Both the position numbers and the translations under genes were made by a program. The notes below the pieces were generated by a model that saw only the letters and a program-made list of their open reading frames with translations, had not been told where the DNA came from and did not search any database. Shown here piece after piece: positions 58,150 to 64,000 of a stretch of DNA of 64,000 bases; positions within the stretch are counted from its first letter, which is position 1, and each line of letters opens with the position of its first letter. This DNA is from Dreissena polymorpha (Eukaryota; Mollusca; Bivalvia; Myida; Dreissenidae), in NCBI RefSeq assembly GCF_020536995.1, contig NC_068359.1:69814110-69878109 (forward strand), written 5' to 3'.

Positions 58150-59005
58150 TATGTCCCCCACTATAGTAGTGGGGGACATATTGTTTTTGCCCTGTCTGTT
58201 GGTTGGTCTGTTGGTTGGTTGGTCTGTTGGTTGGTTGGTTTGCGCCAACTTTAACATTTTGCAATAACTTTTGCTATATTGAATATAGCAACTTGATATT
58301 TGGCATGCATGTGTATCTCATGGAGCTGCACATTTTGAGTGAAGAAAGGTCAAGGTCAAGGTCATCCTTCAAGGTCAGAATTCAAATATATGTGGCAAAA
58401 ATCGCTCATTTTATGAATACTTTTGAAATATTGAAGATAGCAACTTGATTTTTGGCGTGCATGTGTATCTCATGGAGCTGCACATTTTGAGTGGTGAAAG
58501 GTCAAGGTCATCCTTCAAGGTCAGAGGTCAAATATATGTGGCCCAAATCGCTTATTTTATGAATACTTTTGAAATATTGAAGATAGCAACTTGATATTTG
58601 GCATGCATGTGTATCTCATGGAGCTGCACAGTTTGAGTGGTGAAAGGTCAAGGTCATCCTTCAATGCCAGAGGTCAAATATATGTGGCCCAAATCGCTTA
58701 TTTTATGAATACTTTTGCAATATTAAAGATAGCAACTTGATATTTGGCATGCATGTGTATCTCATGGAGCTGCACATTTTGAGTGGCGAAAGGTCAAGGT
58801 CATCCTTCAAGGTCAAATATATGGGTCAAAATTGCTCATGTAATGTCACTTCTGCAATATTGAAGCTAGCAATTTTATATTTGAAATGCATGTGTATCCC
58901 ATGGAGCTGCACATTTTGAGTGGTGAAGGGTCGAGGTCAAGGTCATCCTTCAAGGTCAAACGTCATATAGGGGGACATTGTGTTTCACAAACGCATCTTG
59001 TTTTT
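58150..59005 (+). mobile_element. Tandem-core element with about 5 units
   Basis: Starts 'tatgtcccccactatagtag' with a hairpin to 'tgggggacata' and ends 'gggggacattgtgtttcaca' 'aacgcatcttgt'. Units of about 142 bp contain 'gaagatagcaacttgatatt', 'catggagctgcacattttga' and 'caaggtcatccttcaaggtc'. Confidence 0.8.
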
Positions 59006-59068
59006 AACTGATATGTGTTAAGAATAAAGCCTGTTATTCTGTTCTCTCTAGGAATGGGAACAAATATA

Positions 59069-59729
59069 CACTTCAACACCGTTATTTCGAACACAGATAA
59101 TCCGAAGTCACCGTTATTTCGAAGTATTTTTCTGGTCCCGATTTTAGTTCTCCTTTGTTTAATGTAAAATTTCATTGTTAATCCGAACTTCGTTAAACCG
59201 AAGAAATCGTTAATTCGAAGTGATTCAGTCAGTCACAACACTATAATTCGCACCTAATTATCAATCTTTAATCCGAAGTCAAAACTGCAAAATACAGTGC
59301 GTAATTTCACACCTTTGTCGTGGCGCGTCAAAAGCCGATCATTACACCTTTGTCGTCTGCGTGAACACCGTTGTTCAGAGATACATCGCGTATTAGTTAA
59401 AAAAAATGTTTCATTTCCGAAAATGTATTCATATGTATGTATGTCTGATAATTTGTGCTATTCTTTATATTTTATATGTTCTTTAATTAGACAAATATAA
59501 AAACAAGAAAAAGAATCGTTTTATTCCTCCGTTTGTTACAAGTGGAAATCTATTTGCTATTCTGACTAGTTTACGCTTTTAAGTAAGCGTGTAACAAAAC
59601 CATGCGAATTTCACAACGTTTCATTTTTACAGAATCAAAGAAGTCTTCTGTCAAATGTTTATTTCGAATTATAGTTAATCCGAAATTTTTTAAACGGTCC
59701 GACGACTTCGAAATAACGGTGTTGAAGTG
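59069..59729. mobile_element. TA-flanked pogo/Tc1-mariner-like MITE, 661 bp
   Basis: Ends 'cacttcaacaccgttatttc' and 'gaaataacggtgttgaagtg' are exact inverted repeats with TA on both sides (59067-59068, 59730-59731). Subterminal 'gttaatccgaac', 'cgttaaaccgaag' and 'cgttaattcgaag' phrases resemble pogo/Tigger termini. No transposase frame. Confidence 0.8.
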
Positions 59730-60043
59730 TACTTTAACTGGCCAAATATTCAAATCCGAAACACTGATTCCAATATTCTATTTTACTTATAAAAAATAAT
59801 TGATACATGTTTTTAGCATAAAAACTGAAGTTGGTGCAACTACAAAGTTGCTTTCAAGTTTTCTGCAGATGACTGTCCAGTATTTGCCCGTTATGTAATT
59901 ATTATTACAGCTGTCGTACTTATTGTAATAATTGGCATACAAGAGGGTATCGGCATCTTTTGCAAGTAAAGTTTGTCCCAGTCAATCAAAATATTCACAA
60001 AAGTTATAGTGACATAACCGTTTTGTACTCAGTGTTAATCCCT

Positions 60044-61322
60044 TAACCCTTTACCACGTAGATACGTATTTTGACACATTTGTAGTTCCTTTTACGTTAG
60101 ATAAGTTACCATTTTTTAGCTCGGCTGTTTTCAGAGAAAACCCGAGGTATTGTCATAGCCAGCTCGTCGTGTCCCAAACCGTAACATTTTGTTAACCTTT
60201 TGAACATTGGCTCTGAAATCAAAGTGCTTTTAAACTTCATATGTAGGTGCACCTTGATGAGTTCTACATGCCACACCAATTTTTGGGTCATTAGGTCAAA
60301 GGTCATGGTCATTGTTACATAAAATATATAACTTTAACATAAACCTTAACATTGGCTCTGAAATCAAAGTGCTTCCACCTACAATTTTGAAACTTCATAT
60401 GTAGATGCACCTTGATGAATTCTACCCAAAACACCCATTTTTGGGTCACTAGGTCAAAGGTCAAGGTCCCTGTGACCTCTAATACAAAAACTTTAACATA
60501 GGCTCTAAAATGAAAGTGCTTCCACCTACATCTTTGAAACTTCATATGTAGATGCACCTTGATGAGTTCTACATGCCACACCCATTTTTGGATCACAAGG
60601 TCAAAGGTCATGTCACTGTTACCTTTAATATAAAACTTTAACATAAACCTTAACATTGGCTCTGAAATCAAAGTGCTTCCACCTACAACTTTGAAACTTC
60701 ATATGTAGATGCACATTGATGAGTTCTACACGCTGCACCCATTTTTGGGTCACTAGGTCAAAGGTCAAGGTCACTGTTACCTCTAATATAAAACTTTAAC
60801 ATAAACCTTAAAATTGGCTCTGAAATCAAAGTGCTTCCACCTACAACTTTGAAACTTCATATGTAGATGCATATTGATGAGTTCTACACGCCACACCCAT
60901 TTTTGGGTCACTAGGTCAAAGGTCAAGGTCACTATTACCTCAAATATAAAACTTTAACATAGGCTCTTAAATCATTGTGCTCCCACCTACAACTTTGAAA
61001 CTTCATATGTACATGCACCTTGTTGAGTACTACATGCCACACACATTTTTGGGTCACTAGGTCAAAGGTAAAGGTCACTGTGACCTAAAGAAAAAAAAAT
61101 CTGACAAACTTTCATTTATTCAAAACTGCACCCGCAGCCGAGCGTTGGCACCTGTTTTGGGGTGCTCTTGTACAAAATTCATGTTTTAAAGGCTTCATTT
61201 CCAACCCTTAGATACTGATGAGCAGCAAATGACATGAAACCTGAACGAGTCAGTCTGTTCTGGTTTTATGCTGGTTGCAAAAGCCATTTTCACTTTGCTT
61301 CTTATGGGGGAAAGGGTTAATG
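60044..61322 (-). repeat. Dispersed repeat interrupted by a tandem-core element
   Basis: 'taccacgtagatacgtattt' (60053) and 'aaaggcttcatttccaaccc' (61190), contiguous at 56950-57196, are here separated by the 60115-61171 insertion. Confidence 0.65.
60115..61171 (+). mobile_element. Tandem-core element, about 6 units of 145-160 bp
   Basis: Starts 'tttttagctcggctgttttc' and ends 'cagccgagcgttggcacctg' 'ttttggggtgctcttgt'. AGCTCGGCTG and CAGCCGAGCG are subterminal inverted repeats. Units: 'aaccttaacattggctctga', 'tgcttccacctacaactttg', 'cccatttttgggtcactagg'. Confidence 0.8.
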
Positions 61323-61527
61323 GATTCTTATTGCAGCACATGAGCTAGGTTTCAAAACAGTTAATTGATCACACTTGTCTGTAATGGCTAATTGTTTTAT
61401 AAATATCAACTACATACATTGCATATGCATTCCACTTTTGATACTATAGATTTCATTTGAAGAGGTCACTTAGATTAGCATCTGAATAATTGTCCGTGCC
61501 GATGGACTAATAGAGAATACTAGGTCG

Positions 61528-61652
61528 GTGCCGAATAAAGCAAAGTTTATTTTGCAAGGCTTAGAAAATCTAAACCACGAGCCTTGGTGAGTGGTTCAGA
61601 TTTTCGTGCCGAGCTAAATAAACTTTGCTTTATTCGGCACCAACCTAGTATT
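61528..61652. mobile_element. 125-bp hairpin MITE
   Basis: 'tactaggtcggtgccgaata' 'aagcaaagttta' on the left pairs with 'taaactttgctttattcggc' 'accaacctagta' on the right. One arm and its flank ('gggataaatcgat', 'aaaattaatggg') also occur at 47040-47115. Confidence 0.8.
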
Positions 61653-61654
61653 CG

Positions 61655-62869
61655 ATTTATCCCATCAATTTTCTTAGTGGTAAATTATTTCTTTAAAAAT
61701 AGAATAGGAAAATCGAACTACACAGAAAATCCCAAAGTTATTTGAAGCAAACATTGTTTCATCATTTTAATCGTGCCAAGCCTAATACATTACAAAAAGA
61801 TCAGTAACTAACCTGTTTTTCGGTTTATCATACCTCTACGTTCCCGATTTTTAAGAAATAATGACAAAATAAAACACTAAACAACTGCAGCTTTAGCGTG
61901 AAAGAACATGCATTGTGTCGTATGACGTGTTAATAATGACATCACGAGTTTGCCCACTTAATATTTGTAAATAATATTTTTTGCTTTTTGAGTTGCATTA
62001 TGTGTTAAAAATATATTACATCTTGGTATCAAATTGTTTGTTTTGTTGAATCTGATTCGATTTTACTAAAGATAATTACTTTATAGTTGATTCCGAGTAA
62101 TATGACCATTCTCCGCCGCGCGTGACAGCTATATTTCAGCACTGCCGAAATAGAGGAAAATTTATTCCACAGTGGTTTATTTCGACAATGCACGTCTGAT
62201 GATGGGATAAATTAATTCTATACTGACCAATATGAACTGTAAGGTTATCATTTCTACATAACAGTTTCTTCGGTAAAGAGCAATTATTAACAATATAGCT
62301 TTTGTACTCTACACATCTTGTATACAATACTAAAAATCCCATAGTCGTATGCACTCAATAAATTTATTTAGCAATCATTGCACCCAGACTGCCCTTACTT
62401 TCTGCACTGTGATTTGACTTTGTTACTGTTTGCATATCATTTGTGCGCTTTTTGTAGTAGGAACAATTTTTAAAATGTATACACGCAGTTCAGTTCCTAA
62501 TCAGAATATACTAGTAGATGCTTTTTCCCACTTCTTCAAATATTGGTATAAAAGATGAGTTTTAGAGTGATTTATTCTATAATAAAGAACATATGAAGTA
62601 GCTTTATGAGGTTCAAAAGCTACAAGAAAAAAAGAAGATACAATTTCCTGATTAGTTTCCATCCCTAGTTTTATCACCAGGTGAAAAGTAGTTTTCATGT
62701 TTGACAGTCCTTACACTGACTTTTAATATCTTGTTATCTCACGCGAATGGCGTTAGGATATAGAATTTGCCTTGTCTGTCACAAAATTTATTTTTCGAGG
62801 GAATATTAATTCAACAAATTTGCTTGTTCAAATTCAATACTGCATAGGCTAGGGACCTACACTTGTGCT
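61655..62869. other. No gene seen
   Basis: AT-rich. The end of a tandem-core type element ('ttaattcaacaaatttgctt' 'gtt') is visible near 62806-62828 with a weak start near 62735; the remainder is unremarkable. Confidence 0.3.
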
Positions 62870-63290
62870 GAAGTTCTGAGTTATCAATGAGCTAGTTAAA
62901 GGTGGTCATTTGTTATGAAAGAATTAAGGATTTTTCCAGGACTATGAGATTTGTGTGAGCTATCGTAGGCTTATGAGTTATCAATGAGCTTGTTAAAGGT
63001 GGTCATTTGTTATGAAAGAATTAAGGATTTTTCCAGGACTATGAGATTTGTGTGAGCTATCGTAGGCTTATGAGTTATCAATGAGCTTGTTAAAGCTGGT
63101 CATTTGTTGTGGAAGAATTAAGGATTTTGCCAGGACTATGAGATTTGTGTGAGCTATCGTAGACTTATGAGTTATCAATGAGCTAGTTTAAGGTGGTCAT
63201 TTGTTATGGAAGAATGAATGATTTTGCCAGGACTATGAGATTTGTGTGAGCTATTGTAGGTTTATGAGTTATCAATGATCTAGTTAGCAA
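62870..63290 (+). repeat. 97-bp tandem repeat, about 4.3 copies
   Basis: 'ttatcaatgagc' starts at 62881, 62978, 63075, 63172 and 63269 (exactly 97 apart). Units carry 'ggtggtcatttgttatgaaa', 'gaattaaggatttttccagg' and 'actatgagatttgtgtgagc'. Confidence 0.92.
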
Positions 63291-63477
63291 AAGTTAATCA
63301 GTATTATGTTTAAGTATTCCATCATGATTTTGGACCTCATTTTGCAAGGTAACGGAGCAGATGTGAAATGTGTCGGCTTGAATCTTTTTTAATGGTATTT
63401 GCAAGGCCCCATTATGTATATTCCAGTTGTTAAACAGGTGTAGTTATTCTCAATGTTGAACATTATTATTTTATATT

Positions 63478-64000
63478 TTTAGCTCACCTGATTGCTCAGG
63501 TGAGCTTTTAAGACCGGTCTTTGTCCATCGTATATCCGTCCGTCAGTTAACATTTGCTCGTAAACACTCTAGAGGCCACATTTCTAATCCCATCTTCATG
63601 AAACTTGGTCAGAAGCTTTGTCCCAATGAAATCTCAGCCGAGTTCGAAACTGGGTTGTGCCGGGTCAAAAACTAGGTCACTAGGTCAAAAAAAAGAAATA
63701 CCTTGTAAACGCTGTACAAGTCACATTTCATGCCAAATCTTCCTGTTTCTTTGTCAAAATGTTTGTCTTAATGATATCTTGGTTAAGTTCAAAAGTGGTT
63801 CCGATCCGTTGAAAAATATGGCCGCCAGTGGGCGGGGCAGTTTTTCTTATTTGGCTATAGAGAAACCTTGTAAACACTCTAGAAGTCACAATTTTTGCCC
63901 AATCATCATGAAAGTTGGTCAAAACATTGGTCCAATTGATGTCTCGGACGAATTCGAAAATGGTTGAGAACGGTGGAAAAACATGGTCACCAGTGGGCAG
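63478..64000 (+). mobile_element. Tandem-core element running off the window end
   Basis: Starts 'tttttagctcacctgattgc' with a hairpin to 'tcaggtgagctttt'; units carry 'catcttcatgaaacttggtc', 'aaaaactaggtcactaggtc' and 'ccttgtaaac'. Related to the 39272 element. Its 3' end is outside. Confidence 0.7.

Noticed and set aside
62870-63290. CRISPR-like array
   Set aside because: The 97-bp units are contiguous repeats with no spacers, in animal nuclear DNA.
53132-64000. Further WDR33 exons
   Set aside because: I looked for the next conserved peptide (GHGADVKCVDW-like) and later WD repeats and saw none, so the gene must continue beyond the window.

Overview
The window is animal nuclear DNA: AT-rich, intron-bearing and crowded with short non-autonomous mobile elements. 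Several repeat families (a palindromic MITE reading like 'gtcgtcccagattagcctgt', and tandem-core elements full of 'aaggtcaaggtcatcc' ending in 'acatctcttgt') are ones I associate with bivalve molluscs, most of all heterodonts such as Dreissena and Mya. That assignment comes from recognition, not from a search.

Three genes can be reconstructed exon by exon from conserved protein sequence. (1) SIGMAR1-like sigma-1 receptor, + strand, 2934-6536, four exons, complete (220 aa). (2) SSU72, the RNA polymerase II CTD phosphatase, - strand, 27619-13568, five exons, complete (192 aa), with an 11.4-kb second intron. (3) WDR33, a subunit of the cleavage and polyadenylation specificity factor (CPSF), + strand, first seven coding exons at 40929-52854; the rest lies beyond the window. 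A duplicated C-terminal exon of an unrecognised gene occupies the first 720 bases. SSU72 and WDR33 diverge from each other across about 13 kb of repeats, and both act in mRNA 3'-end formation.

Layout: 1-1.1 kb, duplicated terminal exon; 1.1-2.9 kb, repeats; 2.9-7.2 kb, sigma-1 receptor with a 41-bp minisatellite that contains its last codons and stop; 7.2-13.5 kb, repeats including a 1.65-kb element with TAA target duplications; 13.5-27.6 kb, SSU72 with intronic transposons and a decayed LINE; 27.6-40.9 kb, intergenic repeats, including a TTAA-flanked element carrying a tRNA-like sequence, a LINE 3' end and two nested insertion stacks; 40.9-52.9 kb, WDR33 with many intronic repeats and partial copies of exon 6; 52.9-64 kb, repeats only.

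I see no rRNA gene, CRISPR array, LTR element or complete transposase gene. The most interesting signals are structural: the minisatellite over the sigma-1 stop codon, pseudo-exons 5' of WDR33 exon 6, a 5-bp-duplication CAGGG transposon family, splice acceptors that abut transposon ends in all three genes, and a cluster of small hairpin motifs in a WDR33 intron.
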